Shown: positions 24,360 to 36,412 of the stretch, piece by piece
Position numbering within the stretch: position 1 is the stretch's first letter
Layout: every line of letters starts with the position of its first letter
NCBI RefSeq assembly: GCF_019703515.2
Contig: NC_059351.1
Coordinates: 17,639,501 to 17,703,500, forward strand
Source: Myxocyprinus asiaticus
Taxonomy: Eukaryota > Chordata > Actinopteri > Cypriniformes > Catostomidae
Direction of reading: 5' to 3'
DNA: 64,000 nucleotides
Notes under the pieces: model-generated
Databases searched by the model: none
What the model saw: only the letters and a program-made list of their open reading frames with translations
What the model was told of the DNA's origin: nothing
Position numbers and translations under genes: made by a program

Positions 24360-24900
24360 GCTTGCTGCACTAATACAAACTTTAAACTCATTATGCATTA
24401 TTCATTAGCCATAATCTTTCTTATCAAATTCTGTGTTGTTTTTATATGACAAAAACAAAAAGCAGAGAAGCCTTGTTAAAAATCCGATGCCAAAACGATG
24501 CATCAATTAATTTGCAATTAGCCAAATCCCATTTCCAGGGCATTATTACCACAACAAATTCCGCGAATGAGATTTGTACAGGCAGCGTGAATGGAAATAA
24601 CATTGCCCTCTGGAGCGTTTTATGAATGGTGTTTGGGAGGGAGATAAGAGCAAGTTTTCAGGGGGAATCAGCGAAGCTATGGGAGGATAGAGTGGCAGCA
24701 CTCATTTCCACTTTGTCTCCCGTTCGCAGTTCCATTACAACAAAGTCTGATTTGGAAAACTTGGAGAGCGGTGATGGGCAGAAAATGGCTTTCTGCTCGG
24801 TGCCGGCAAGAACTCCTGAGATAATAATGAGACTCTCTGTCTGCAGTTTAACTGAGAAAATGTAATTAACTGAGACTCAGGCACCTGTAAGGCTGCTCAG
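24360..24900. other. Candidate conserved non-coding block in klf7 intron 2
   Basis: Complex non-repetitive sequence with many homeodomain-type motifs (ATTAATTTGCAATTA region near 24510, TAATTAAC near 24863) and no codon structure. It is adjacent to the X-box/CCAAT cluster and could be one regulatory unit with it. Conservation is not shown, only suspected. Confidence 0.35.
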
Positions 24901-24952
24901 AGAGAGTGTGTGTAAGTGTGTTAGGGGAAAGGTTGTGTCATGGGGGTGGGGA

Positions 24953-24995
24953 GTTGCCAGGCAACTGCTGTGTCTTCGAATGGGATTATAATTGG
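24953..24995 (+). promoter_or_regulatory. RFX X-box plus inverted CCAAT box, module 1
   Basis: GTTGCCAGGCAAC at 24953-24965 is a perfect palindromic X-box (GTNRCC N RGYAAC type), the site bound by RFX factors. ATAATTGG follows 35 bases downstream, start to start, and contains an inverted CCAAT (ATTGG), the NF-Y site. Function is inferred from motif and repetition. Confidence 0.5.
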
Positions 24996-25132
24996 GAATG
25001 AGTCTCCGGTCTTGCTGCTGGTTTCATCTTACACCAATAGCCTTGTCCGTGCACTTCCATTCCCGTGAGTGTGCACGCTCATACACATGCACTTAAATCC
25101 TCTTATACATACATGTATCATGTAACGTCCCG

Positions 25133-25179
25133 GTTGCTAGGCAACTGCATCCTCCCCTGCCAGTATGAGCCATAATTGG
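25133..25179 (+). promoter_or_regulatory. RFX X-box plus inverted CCAAT box, module 2
   Basis: GTTGCTAGGCAAC at 25133-25145 is an X-box palindrome. ATAATTGGCTGGTG begins 39 bases after the X-box start (25172) and is shared with module 3. Confidence 0.5.
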
Positions 25180-25255
25180 CTGGTGGCACAGAGGGACAGA
25201 CGATGCCAGATTCAGCCGGCTCCACATCTTGCCTCCTACGTTACATTGTTGCCTG

Positions 25256-25305
25256 GTTGCTAGGCGACAAACTTGAGCATCCATGCCTTTCTGACTAATA
25301 ATTGG
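25256..25305 (+). promoter_or_regulatory. RFX X-box plus inverted CCAAT box, module 3
   Basis: GTTGCTAGGCGAC at 25256-25268 differs from module 2 by one base. ATAATTGGCTGGTG begins 42 bases after the X-box start (25298). Just upstream, GTTGCCTG (25248-25255) may be a further half-site. Confidence 0.45.
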
Positions 25306-25457
25306 CTGGTGCTTCGGTTGTAGTAAGCACAGGTCTAAACCTGTCCTGCTTAATGTGGCTAGTGTGTGAATGTAGCACTCAAACTAATCTGCAATTTATC
25401 ATGAAAGTGTGGCCATTATGCAAGGTTTAGGATCATGGCCTTGACACTTAACACTTT

Positions 25458-25960
25458 AAAGGAATAGTCCAGGTTCAAAAGTTGCTCAATCTACAGCATT
25501 TGATTAGCAATGAACATAATATTGTGTTTACAGGAAGGCACTTACAATGGAAGCCAGTCCAAAAACATTAAAATAAATGCTGTTTCAAAAGTAGAGCTAC
25601 AAGATGGAAACATTATACATGTTAACATGATTTTAGTGTGATAAAATTGCGTACAGGGTTTACACAGAGAGTCATCATTGCAACCAAGCTGTAAAACTGG
25701 ATATAACTTCACCTTGAGAGGGTTAGTTAGTGATTTTATCACTCTAAAATATCTTAAAACCTATAATAGTTACGTCTTTTAAACTATGTGTGTTTTGATG
25801 TTATGGACTGGCCCCATTGTAAGTGCCTCACTAAAACCATGATTTTTGCTTTTTTTAAATATACGGTGCCAAGTCAACATTATATTTTGTGGTAATCAAC
25901 ATTATGCCTCAAATGCTGTCAATTTAGCTTAACTTGTATTGAACCTGGAACATTCCTTTA
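25458..25960. mobile_element. Palindromic MITE, family 1 copy 2
   Basis: It begins AAAGGAATAGTCCAGGTTC and ends in the inverted form GAACCTGGAACATTCCTTT, with the shared internal blocks GGCACTTACAATGGAAG and TGTAAGTGCC. The left flank reads TTTAAAGG, which fits a TTAA-type target. Confidence 0.65.
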
Positions 25961-26271
25961 TAGTTAACACAAAACGGCATTCGCAACCCATTTCACTTCC
26001 ATATTGGGACACATTTACAATAAAACACAATATTCAGGCTATTTGAGAGTAGAAAATGTAGAGCGGGATTTGATTGGATGGTGAAAGCGGGCATTCTAAA
26101 CCAGAATGGAGCAAGACCCAAATGCAAATATGTAGTTAATTTTGTCTACTTTTGACTACTTCCATACTGAAATATTTGGCTATTGGCTATCTAATAGCCT
26201 GGATGCCATAGATGATGTCAGACAAAAAGGGAAGTTGTTAAAGAGATCTTGGCACTTTGGAAAGAGAAATT
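25961..26271. other. klf7 intron 2, unassigned
   Basis: AT-rich intronic sequence without recognisable content between the MITE and the SINE. Confidence 0.3.
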
Positions 26272-26288
26272 ACAAATTACATCTCTTT

Positions 26289-26733
26289 TTTTTGGGGGGG
26301 GGGGGATTTTCACCCTTTTTCACCCAATTTGGAATGTCCAATTCCCAATGTTCTTTTTAAGTCCTTGTGGTCACATAGTGATTTGCCTCAATCCAGGTGG
26401 CAGAGGACAAATCCCAGCTGCCTCCATGTCTGAGACTGTCAACCCGCACATCTTCTCACATGGCTTCTTGAGCACACTGCCACGGAGACATAGCACGTGT
26501 GGAGGCTTCATGCCATTCACCGCGGCATCCACACTCAACACACCACGCGCCCTACCAAGAACAAACCACATTAGGTTACCCCATGTGACTCTACCCTCCC
26601 TAGCAACTGAGCCAATTTGGTTGCATAGGAGACCTGGCTGGAGTCACTCAGCACACCCAGAGATTCAAACTAGCAAACTAGCGAACTCCAGGGGTGGTAG
26701 CCAGCGTCTTTACCACTGAGCTACCCAGGTGCC
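26289..26733 (-). mobile_element. tRNA-derived SINE with 17-bp target duplication
   Basis: On the minus strand the element opens with a tRNA-like head: A-box TAGCTCAGTGG (26713-26723 in + coordinates) and B-box-like GAGATTCAAAC at 26660-26670. A body and an A/T-rich tail follow. It is flanked by ACAAATTACATCTCTTT (26272-26288) and ACAAATGACATCTCTTT (26734-26750), a 17-bp direct repeat with one mismatch that marks target-primed retroposition. A second copy lies at 36003-36412. The overlapping open frames in it are not genes. Confidence 0.8.
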
Positions 26734-26750
26734 ACAAATGACATCTCTTT

Positions 26751-27905
<1,155 letters not shown>

Positions 27906-28430
27906 AAAAAAGCAAAAATCTGGGTGACAGTAAGGCACTTACAATGGAAGTCAATGGGGCCAATCTGAAAAGGTTAAAATACTCACTGTTTCTAAAGTAT
28001 AGCCACAAGACATAAACAATATGTTAACATGATTAAAGTGTCATAAAATCACTTACTAACCTTTTCTGTGCAAAGTTGTTACCCATTTTACAACTTGGTA
28101 GATATCACGATGTAATGTCCAAAAAAAAAAAAAAGAAAAAAGACTGTAAAAATGATGATTTAAACAACTTTACAGCTAAAATAATACACAAGTTTTAACA
28201 GAAGAATTAATGTAAGTGCTTCTATAAAATTATAAGCTTCACATTTCTGTTTAAACCCTCCAAAAATTGGCCCCTTTCACTTCCATTGTAAGTGCCTCAC
28301 TGTAACCTTGATTTTTGCTTTTTTTTTTTAAAGAAAAGGAGGGACGAGTCTAAATAGATTTTTGAGTTAATCAACATTATGCCACAAATGCTGTCGATTG
28401 AGCTTAACTTGTATTGAACCCGGAATATTC
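27906..28430. mobile_element. Palindromic MITE, family 1 copy 3
   Basis: The inverted blocks GGCACTTACAATGGAAGTC and CACTTCCATTGTAAGTGCC and the right end TTGAACCCGGAATATTC identify the family. The extreme left end is missing. Confidence 0.6.
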
Positions 28431-29437
28431 ATAGTCGACTAGTTGGTTGTTTGTTTGAACTGTTGATTATGAAAATTGGTAGTTTTGCACATCCCTACTC
28501 CATAACACCATACTTTGGAAAAAAAAAAAACAATGCAGATTTTTCAAACAAAAATATTAGTGGCCATGAAGAGACAGAAATAGAAACAATATCCTAATTT
28601 AGATCTTCCGAATTCTAACATCTTGTAGGGATTTATGAAATGTTTGGCCAGCACTTTTTCTAATCTGATTTATAACATAAACAGTATTTCAGTGTAAAAT
28701 CTAGCACTGGTGTTCCAAGTCTAAAAATGTGATGAATATTCTCAAATAGTTTCTCAAAATCTCTATCTAAGATCGTCCACCTGACACCTGTGCTTGGTGG
28801 GTGTAGCTGTATGATCAAAAAACATCTGCTATTCAGACAATGGTTTCTCTATATTAGCCCAGGTCTCATAATTATGCTTCCAAATTGAACATGATGAGTG
28901 ACAGTTAATGTTGACCTCTCACTTTTTGCAAATAAGGTTTTTGTTCCCATACCTTCGACATTTGGCAACATAGTAGATGATCTCTGAAGGTATGTATAAT
29001 CATAATTAAAAAAAATGTTGGCTTAAAATGTTAATCAATGCCTGAGTATAGTATTATGTTTTCTTGTGCCAAAAGTCATAATTTAGTTTTACATGACAAT
29101 TTTCCATCATCTCTGATCTTAAAATCTGCTTAACATCAAAAAGTTAAGTCATTCTTGTAAATAGATAGTCTTTGTGGTCTGGTGAGTAGATTTTGAGTGC
29201 TGAAAGTAACATAAAACTCTTTCAAAAGATGATATTTTCCAGGAAAATTTGATTTCTCCTGATATGACCCTTTTAAACACAAAGAACAATTGCATTGTTT
29301 TGGGGGTGTTTTTAGTTCCAGCAGTAACAATACTGCCTGAGATGCACTATTACTAAACTAAAGACAACTGTAACTACTAGACACAAATGCAGTAATAAAT
29401 GCAAATGAATGCAAAAACAAAATATTCCTACATACTT
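28431..29437. other. klf7 intron 3, unassigned
   Basis: Mostly AT-rich and featureless. A fragment near 28431-28500 (CGACTAGTTGG, GCACATCCCTAC) resembles the end of a fish hAT-like repeat, without a partner. Confidence 0.25.
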
Positions 29438-29660
29438 AAAGGAATATTCCAGGTTCCGGGATAAATTAAACTCAATCGACAGCATTTGTGGCATAATGTT
29501 GATTACCACAAAAATTTATTTCAACTCGTCCCTCCTTTTCTTTTTGCTTTTTTTTTAAGAAACGGAGGGAACCATCAAAATACATTTTTATGGTAATCAA
29601 TATTATGCCACAAATGCTGTCAGTTGAGCTTAACTTGTATTGAACCTGGAATATTGCTTT
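29438..29660. mobile_element. Palindromic MITE, family 1 copy 4 (internally deleted)
   Basis: It begins AAAGGAATATTCCAGGTTCC and ends GAACCTGGAATATTGCTTT. The two arms are brought together by loss of the centre, leaving about 223 bp. TTAA occurs at both outer edges (TTAAAGG and CTTTAAAA). Confidence 0.65.
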
Positions 29661-30385
29661 AAAAGCAACTAGCTGCAGACTGAATAGACATTACTGTCTT
29701 GATACTCAACAAGGAAGAATTTTTATTCCATAAAAGATCAAGTATACATACTGCTAAAAAGCATAGCAAGTTTCCAGTAAATCCACTTTCTTCTAGAACA
29801 TTTGAAATTTTAGGCGCAGCGCCTGCTAGACATTTGCCTCCCGGTATTGACCAAGAGCCTCAACCTCTGAAGTGAGTCTTAACACGTCTTCACTTTGATG
29901 TATAAATAGGTCTTTCATGCCTGTTAGTCTTGCGTATCTCACTTCGAGCTCAGCCCAACCCACTCCAGTCATCCTGGCTGCTCATACACCTTGGGGAATC
30001 CATTCTGCCGTTGTCAAGGGAGGCCCAGATTACCATTACAATGATAGAGTTGACGGGAACGGTGGAGAACAGCATGCATAGGGGCTCCCTGCCTCGTTTG
30101 AACAGTAAATACAGTAGAGTGAGACAGTAGACCTGTAGCCTTTGCCCTCAGGCCTCAGCCTAATCCGTCGCGACCGTGTCCGGACCCCCTGTCAGGACAG
30201 AGGGGTGGAGGTCTGGAGAAGGGTGGAGGTATACCAGCTGGTTTGATGCCTCCTGGCAGTGGCTTGATCTGCCATCTGTTCAACCCTGCCGAAAAATACA
30301 CCCCTTGATTTCCCAGTTCTTGCCACTCCCAGTTGCACCAGCAAAATGTACAATTCCAGGACAGGTGAGACATAGCAGGAAAGCA
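29661..30385. other. klf7 intron 3, complex block
   Basis: The stretch 29800-30370 is balanced in composition and non-repetitive. It contains several small open frames on both strands with no domain. It may be conserved regulatory sequence; no direct evidence. Confidence 0.3.
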
Positions 30386-30387
30386 TA

Positions 30388-31952
30388 CAGGTGCATCTCA
30401 ATAAATTAGAATGTCATGGAAAAGTTCATTTATTTCAGTAATTCAACTCAAATTGTGAAACTCGTGTATTAAATAAATTCAATGCACACAGACTGAAGTA
30501 GTTTAAGTATTGTTTCTTTTAATTGTGATGATTTTGGCTCACATTTAACAAAAACCCACCAATTCACTATCTCAAAAAATTAGAATACATCATAAGACCA
30601 ATAAAAAAAACATTTTTAGTGAATTGTTGGCCTTCTGGAAAGTATGTTCATTTACTGTATATGTACTCAATACTTGGTAGGGGCTCCTTTTGCTTTACTT
30701 ACTGCCTCAATTCGGCGTGGCATGGAGGTGATCAGTTTGTGGCACTGCTGAGGTGGTATGGAAGCCCAGGTTTCTTTGACAGTGGCCTTCAGCTCATCTG
30801 CATTTTTTGATCTCTTGTTTCTCATTTTCCTCTTGACAATACCCCATAGATTCTCTATGGGGTTCAGGTCTGGTGAGTTTGCTGGCCAGTCAAGCACACC
30901 AACACCATGGTCATTTAACCAACTTTTGGTGCTTTTGGCAGTGTGGGCAGGTGCCAAATCCTGCTGGAAAATGAAATCAGCATCTTTAAAAAGCTGGTCA
31001 GCAGAAGGAAGCATGAAGTGCTCCAAAATTTCTTGGTAAACGGGTGCAGTGACTTTGGTTTTCAAAAAACACAATGGACCAACACCAGCAGATGACATTG
31101 CACCTCAGATCATCACACACTGTGGAAACTTAACACTGGACTTCAAGCAACTTGGGCTATGAGCTTCTCCACCCTTCCTCCAGACTCTAGGACCTTGGTT
31201 TCCAAATGAAATACAAAACTTGCTCTCATCTGAAAAGAGGACTTTGGAACACTGGGCAACATTCCAGTTCTTCTTCTCCTTAGCCCAGTTAAGACACCTC
31301 TAACGTTGTCTGTGGTTCAGGAGTGGCTTAACAAGAGGAATACGACAACTGTAGTGTCTGTGTGTGGTGGCTCTTGATGCCTTGACCACAGCCTCAGTCC
31401 ATTCCTTGTGAAGTTCACCCAAATTCTTGAATCGATTTTGCTTGACAATCATAAGGCTGCGGTTCTCTTGGTTGGTTGTGCATCTTTTTCTTCCACACTT
31501 TTTCCTTCCACTCAACTTTCTGTTAACATGCTTGGATACAGCACTCTGTGAACAGCCAGCTTCTTTGGCAATGAATGTTTGTGGCTTACCCTCCTTGTGA
31601 AGGGTGTCAGTGATTGTCTTCTGGACAACTGTCAGATCAGCAGTCTTCCCCATGATTGTGTAGCCTAGTGAACCAAACTGAGAGACCATTTTGAAGGCTC
31701 AGGAAACCTTTGCAGGTGTTTTGAGTTGATTAGCTGATTGGCATGTCACCATATTCTAATTTTTTGAGATGGTGAATTGGTGGGTTTTTGTTAAATGTGA
31801 GCCAAAATCATCACAATTAAAAGAACCAAAGACTTAAACTACTTCAGTCTGTGTGCATTGAAATTATTTAATACACGAGTTTCACAATTTGAGTTGAATT
31901 ACTGAAATAAATGAACTTTTCCACGACATTCTAATTTATTGAGATGCACCTG
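30388..31952 (-). mobile_element. Tc1/mariner transposon, nearly full structure
   Basis: The ends are inverted, starting CAGGTGCATCTCAATAAATT and flanked by TA (30386-30387 and 31953-31954), the Tc1 target. The terminal inverted repeats run about 205 bp on each side with only scattered mismatches. Length is 1565 bp. It contains one transposase frame on the minus strand with two nonsense codons. It lies in klf7 intron 3, opposite to the gene. Confidence 0.92.
30667..31689 (-). pseudogene. Tc1 DD34E transposase with two in-frame stop codons
   Basis: The frame runs from 31689 to 30667 without any shift and is broken only by TAG near 31300 and TGA near 31100. The N-terminal half has paired helix-turn-helix DNA-binding features (TFIAKEAGCSQSAVSKHVNR) and a basic GRKKCGRKR segment. 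The catalytic part has the first Asp in FSDES, the second in QQDLAPAHT and the Glu in NPIENLW, 34 residues after the second Asp (DD34E). In working copies the protein cuts and pastes the element at TA sites. About 340 codons, the usual Tc1 length. The TGA replaces what is normally a Trp codon, consistent with a single base change. Confidence 0.9.
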
Positions 31953-32470
31953 TATGTCTCAAGGCCAGGGTATACTTCGTTTTTCCGCGTGCCATTCCAT
32001 CTCGTCAACTGTTGAGTGCTCAGCCATTTATAGTACAGTCTTTTGACCGTGAGAGCCCATATGGATGCATCCGAAGCATACAAACTACGAATGCTTTGTG
32101 ATACTCTTTTAACACAGTCAATGCCAGGCGCATGTGCCACCTATGCAGAATGTCTGTGTGTCTAAAAAAACGTACTCTGCCGATAATGATTTTTTTCATC
32201 ATGTGCACTGTGTGCAAGGCTTACCGGCACCCAGTTAAAAACGAATTATATTTTGGCCTTTAGGGATGGGGTCAAGATGGTCAACTAGTCATCCAACAAT
32301 TGACTATCAGTTAGTAAGGTTGATTAGTAAGTTCATCTACAATGCCAAAAACCTTTTTCTTAATCAGTTTTTTGTCTTGTTTTCCAGTAAAAATATCGAA
32401 ATATACCTTAAACAAGATCAATTGACTTCAGAAGCAAAATTTCACAGGATAATAAAACTTGTTTAAAGAT
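31953..32470. other. klf7 intron 3, unassigned
   Basis: No supported gene. Near 32260-32330 a segment with CAACTAGTCATCC and TTGACTATCAGTTAG resembles a degraded DNA transposon end. Confidence 0.25.
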
Positions 32471-32790
32471 TTAAAGGAATAGTTCACCCAAAAATGAAAA
32501 TTCTCTCATCATTTGCTCACCCTCATGCCACTCCTGATGTATAAGACTTTCTTTCTTCTGCTGAACACAAATGCAGATTTGTAGAAAATATTCAAGTGAA
32601 TTTTTGAAGCTCAAAAAAGCACTTAAAGGCAGCATAGTACTCCAGTGGTTAAATCCATGTCTTCAGAAGTGATATAAGTCCTTTTTTACTATAAATCTCC
32701 ACTTTCACATTCTTCTTCTTTTGTTTTTGGCAATTCGCATTCTTTGTGCATATCGCCACCTACTGGACAGGGAGGAGAATTTATATTAAA
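32471..32790. mobile_element. Palindromic family 2 copy
   Basis: It starts TTAAAGGAATAGTTCACCC followed by AAAAATGAAAATTCTCTCAT and the CTGCTGAACACAAATGC block. The right boundary is uncertain. TTAA immediately precedes AGGAAT, fitting a TTAA target. Confidence 0.55.
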
Positions 32791-32839
32791 AAAGGACTTA
32801 AATATTGATCTGTTTTTAAAAATTATTTTAACATGGCTC

Positions 32840-33450
32840 GTTGCTCGTATTGCGGCACTTTCCTGTTGAAATAAACACTTAGAGGCACTACAACAATGAC
32901 TTTTATTCACTTTCACAGAAATCACGAGTAAAACAGCAGATGATTCGTTTTTAAACACTTTTCAGGCCTGTTCCTCACACAGTGCTATCTTATGACATGT
33001 AAATTATTTTACAAGTGCATGTCTTTTTATGGGATAGTAATGTTTGCATTACATAAAAAACTACTTTTACAAGCTTGTTCGGGTGCAATTAAATAAAAAA
33101 GCAAATTGCAGTAGCTCAACTGATAAAGCATTGCACTTGCGATGCGAAGGACCTTCTGAAGAGCACACATGTTGACACGTGAGAAAGTGTCACAGAAGCA
33201 TCACAAAATGACGTGATTTCTTCACCAAGTGTGTTTTCATGTCACATTTGCTTTTTCTGACACGATTGGTTAGGTTTAGGTTTAAGGTTTAGGGTAGGGA
33301 GGTAGGTGTTGTTTACTTTATTTAAAACTCGATAGAGCATTAACCTTAAAAAAACTCATCTGTTTGGGAAAACATTGAACTTGCTTTTAGCACCTTACAG
33401 TGGACATTTCACCAAGGAACTACCATGATATGTTTAATGAACCGCATTTG
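32840..33450 (+). repeat. tRNA-head composite repeat, uninterrupted copy
   Basis: It shares about 600 bp with 40415-42745 once the later insertion there is removed. A tRNA-like head (GTAGCTCAACTGATAAAGCA, 33111-33130) is followed by GGTTAGGTTTAGG tracts, AACTCGATAGAGCATTAACC and TCATCTGTTTGGGA. It serves as the empty-site version of the hAT insertion at 40795. Confidence 0.6.
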
Positions 33451-33709
33451 AAAAATGTTGCCACTGTCACATACAGTACTTTTCATGAGATCAGTCTGTT
33501 ATAAAAAGCATTTTTTCTTAAAAAAAAAAAAAAAAAACATTCTAGGGGACAAAAAAAGTTCCCATTATTAGAGAATCGCCCATCTGTGCCATCCGATAGT
33601 ATTGGGGTAACACTAATAGATGGTGTTTTTGACCAAATGGAATTATGGTAGAAGATCCAAGATCTTTGTTTCACACATTACTTGATCAGTTCTTTTTTTT
33701 CTTCTTTAG

Positions 33710-33761
33710 GTGTTTCTCACGATCAGACCATTTGGCACTGCACATGAAGAGGCACATCTGA
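33710..33761 (+). CDS. klf7: KLF7 terminal coding exon: end of zinc finger 3
   Basis: After a strong pyrimidine tract and AG at 33708-33709, the exon completes an Arg codon (phase 2) and encodes CFSRSDHLALHMKRHI followed by TGA at 33759-33761. This is the second half of finger 3 and the exact conserved KLF6/7 C-terminus. Only 52 nt are coding. With exons 2 and 3 the visible protein is 262 residues; adding the roughly 34 residues usually encoded by exon 1 gives about 296, close to the roughly 300 typical of KLF7. Confidence 0.95.
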
Positions 33762-34858
33762 GAAGGAGGAGGAGGAGGAGGTAAAATGGTGAGGAGGAGG
33801 AAGAGACAGAGAAGAGGTAGAGGGAGAGAAAGAAAGGGATTATGTAAAGGAATCGGACACCACTCAGGCCCTTCGCCTGGCCCACCAGAGAGAAGTCCCC
33901 GTGAGGGACCGAAAGAGGGTCACAATTGATAGATCACACGGGCTGAGCTTTGGTTGCAAAGATTTGAGTGTTGGAATTGGCCTAGCCAACTACAAGGACA
34001 TCTGTCTGATCAACTACAAGGACTAGATTGAAAATACAGATATAAAATGGTAATACAATAGCTTATGTCACTCAGTAACAATATGTTTTCTGTGGTATTT
34101 CCATATTACCCTAAAAAACATCTATGACACAATCTAGTTAGTACTACTGCGTTCCTTCGTCTCAAAGATCCAGACGTTTTTGTCTGTTAATTAAGAGTAC
34201 ATCTTACGCATATTGTCACAAACTGACAACAATGCTAGCATTACACCTGATTTGATTTACTGCATCGCATGGGACATATTCTGAAATCATCTCCAGAGAA
34301 CCTTTGGAGAGCATCGTACCGGAAGGTCATCAATTCATAGAGATGTTCTGTGAGTGGATTTCCAAGACACAATTTATTTGTTTTCCCATTTTGAGCAAGG
34401 ATTATCTTTCCACTTTGATCCTGCCAAGCCACAGCCAAGATCTAAAGTGGCACGTCTATTCTGAGAAATCTGGATTAAAAAGGTGAGAGGCGACCAAGTG
34501 GAAACGCCAATCGTTTTTTTCTCTGCTCAGATGTGAATCTGATTGGAGCAACGGTCTTAACTTCTTCATAGCTGGGCAAATCTCTCTCTTTCTCGTCCCT
34601 CCCTGGCAACCAACAGCTGCGCAGCGACACTTTGAGACTTTTTATAAATGAAAAAAAATCAAGGAAGTGATCTTTTTGAATGATGATGTTCTATAATTTG
34701 TAAGACCGAACATTTTTTGCTTTTATCCTGTGGATGTGTACAAAATAGAAAAAGAAGAAAAAAAAATTGGACCAAAATCTACCATATGTACAAGCAGAGA
34801 ATAGTGGATTCTACACTGGCACAGACAGCAACTGAGGTGCACTTCATTTCTAAATAAA
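33762..34858 (+). other. klf7: klf7 3' UTR (proximal form)
   Basis: The sequence following the stop begins with GAGGAGGAGG-rich DNA and stays free of the repeat families seen elsewhere, up to an AATAAA at 34853-34858. A GT-rich stretch (TGTTGTTGTTG) about 30 bases further supports cleavage there. The sequence to about 35545 is also non-repetitive and could be an extended UTR. Confidence 0.6.
34853..34858 (+). terminator. klf7: Polyadenylation signal AATAAA
   Basis: Canonical hexamer about 1.1 kb after the stop codon, with a GT-rich element near 34890. This is the likely proximal klf7 poly(A) site. Confidence 0.55.
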
Positions 34859-35548
34859 CGCAAAAGTTATGAATGAAAACGCAAAGCAATGTTGTTGTTG
34901 AACACGTTTTGAGCATTCCTCAACATTATTTATAACCCATGAACTGTTATCCCATAAACTCAGCGTCTTTGGGATTTGTTGGACTGAAATGAGCATGAAA
35001 TGTGTAAAGCATCATGGTTTGTCTACGGATGTTATGACAGAATATCAATGACTTCCACTTCACACAATGGGGTGGAGGTTTGCGGTCACAAAATTTTGAT
35101 TTTGTAAATGTATCAAAATATGTACTGAAAAACTGTCCAATTTTCCAAGTTATTTTTCGGGGGTGGATGAAATCATTAAAAAAGGTGTCCGCTGTGTTTT
35201 TCCAAGTGAATATACAGTAGTTCTGCAGGTCCAACAGGTGACATTTCATATTTATGATACATCTACATTTTTTTTTTTTTTTTTCTTTTTTGACTTTGCG
35301 ATGTGGGGTGAGGTGTTTCCAATTTTTTTTTCTTGCATTTCTGTCTGCCTTGTGTTACTGGTAAAAATGGCTGTACAGTGTGAAAAAATGTATAGTAAAT
35401 GTGAGGTTTAAATTACAACGTACAATCAAGCATGGGATCCAGCACTTTTGGTGGAAAGTGTCACTGAATGTAAGGTTTGATTGTTGACGGCCCTGCAGAT
35501 ATGCAGTCATCCTGACCACTAAATGCCTGATCTGCCTGATATTTGTAA
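34859..35548 (+). other. Non-repetitive DNA after the proximal poly(A) signal
   Basis: AT-rich complex sequence with a T run (35270-35290), TGTAAATGTATC and ATGTATAGTAAATG motifs. It is UTR-like in texture and may be transcribed in longer klf7 mRNAs (inference). Confidence 0.3.
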
Positions 35549-35760
35549 TTAAAGGAATAGTTCACCCCAAAAATTTAAAATCTGTCATCTTTCTGATCGT
35601 CATGTCCTTCTCAAACCAACTTTCTTTCTTCTTTAGAACACAAAGAATGTCCTGGTTACTCCAAAATCAAAAGAAACAAATAAGAAATTGTATTTTGCAT
35701 ATAAAAATAAAGGCTGTTTTTAGGGTCATTACGATTTTTTACATACTGACCCCCCCCCCC
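35549..35760. mobile_element. Palindromic family 2 copy (one arm)
   Basis: It starts TTAAAGGAATAGTTCACCCC and continues with the CTTTCTTCTTTAGAACACAAAG block. It ends near a C run (35750-35762). Confidence 0.5.
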
Positions 35761-36002
35761 CCTTCCAATTCTCAATATCACTATGTGAAAAAGTTATAAA
35801 TAATTTACACTGTAACATATTAGGGCTGTCCATTTAACAGGTTAATTTAGTACGATTAATTATATATTTTTTTTAAATAACATAAAAAAAATTATGCAAT
35901 ATACCTTTTTCATACTCCGGGTTTTGGAACGCTGAAGTAAATGATTGCAGGGTATAATTCAACAGCGGTGAATGGGAGTGAATGTGAGACCACAGCATTT
36001 TT

Positions 36003-36412
36003 TTTCCTTTCTCTCCCAATTTGGAATGCCTAATTCCCAATGTGCTTTTTAAGTCCTCGTGGTTGTGTAGTGATTCACCTCAATCCGGGTGGCAGAGGAT
36101 GAATCCCAGTTGCCTCCGTGTCTGAGACCGTCAACCAACGCATCTTTCACGTGGCTTGTTTAGCGCATTGCCACGGAGGCTTCACGCCATCCACCGCGGC
36201 AACCATGCTCAACTCACCACGCGCCCCACTGAGAACGAACCACATTATAGCAACCACGAGGAGGTTACCCCATGTGACTCTACCCTCCCTAGCAACTGGG
36301 CCAATTTGGTTGCTTAGGACACCTGGCTGGAGTCACTCAGCACACCCTGGGATTTGAGCTAGCGAACTCCAGGGGTGGTAGCCAGCGTCTTTACCACTGA
36401 GGACCCCAGGAC
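36003..36412 (-). mobile_element. tRNA-derived SINE, second copy
   Basis: Same element as 26289-26733, recognised by CCAATTTGGAATGCCTAATT at the tail side, TCTACCCTCCCTAGCAACTG in the body and GGTAGCCAGCGTCTTTACCA at the tRNA-like head. No target duplication is obvious for this copy. Confidence 0.75.

Noticed and set aside
26249..26719. 156-codon open frame
   Set aside because: Runs through the tRNA-derived SINE; the frame is antisense to the element and a matching shorter frame recurs in the second copy.
33108..33170. Possible tRNA gene (GTAGCTCAACTGATAAAGCA)
   Set aside because: Part of a two-copy dispersed repeat with degenerate B-box and no paired acceptor stem; judged a SINE-type head.
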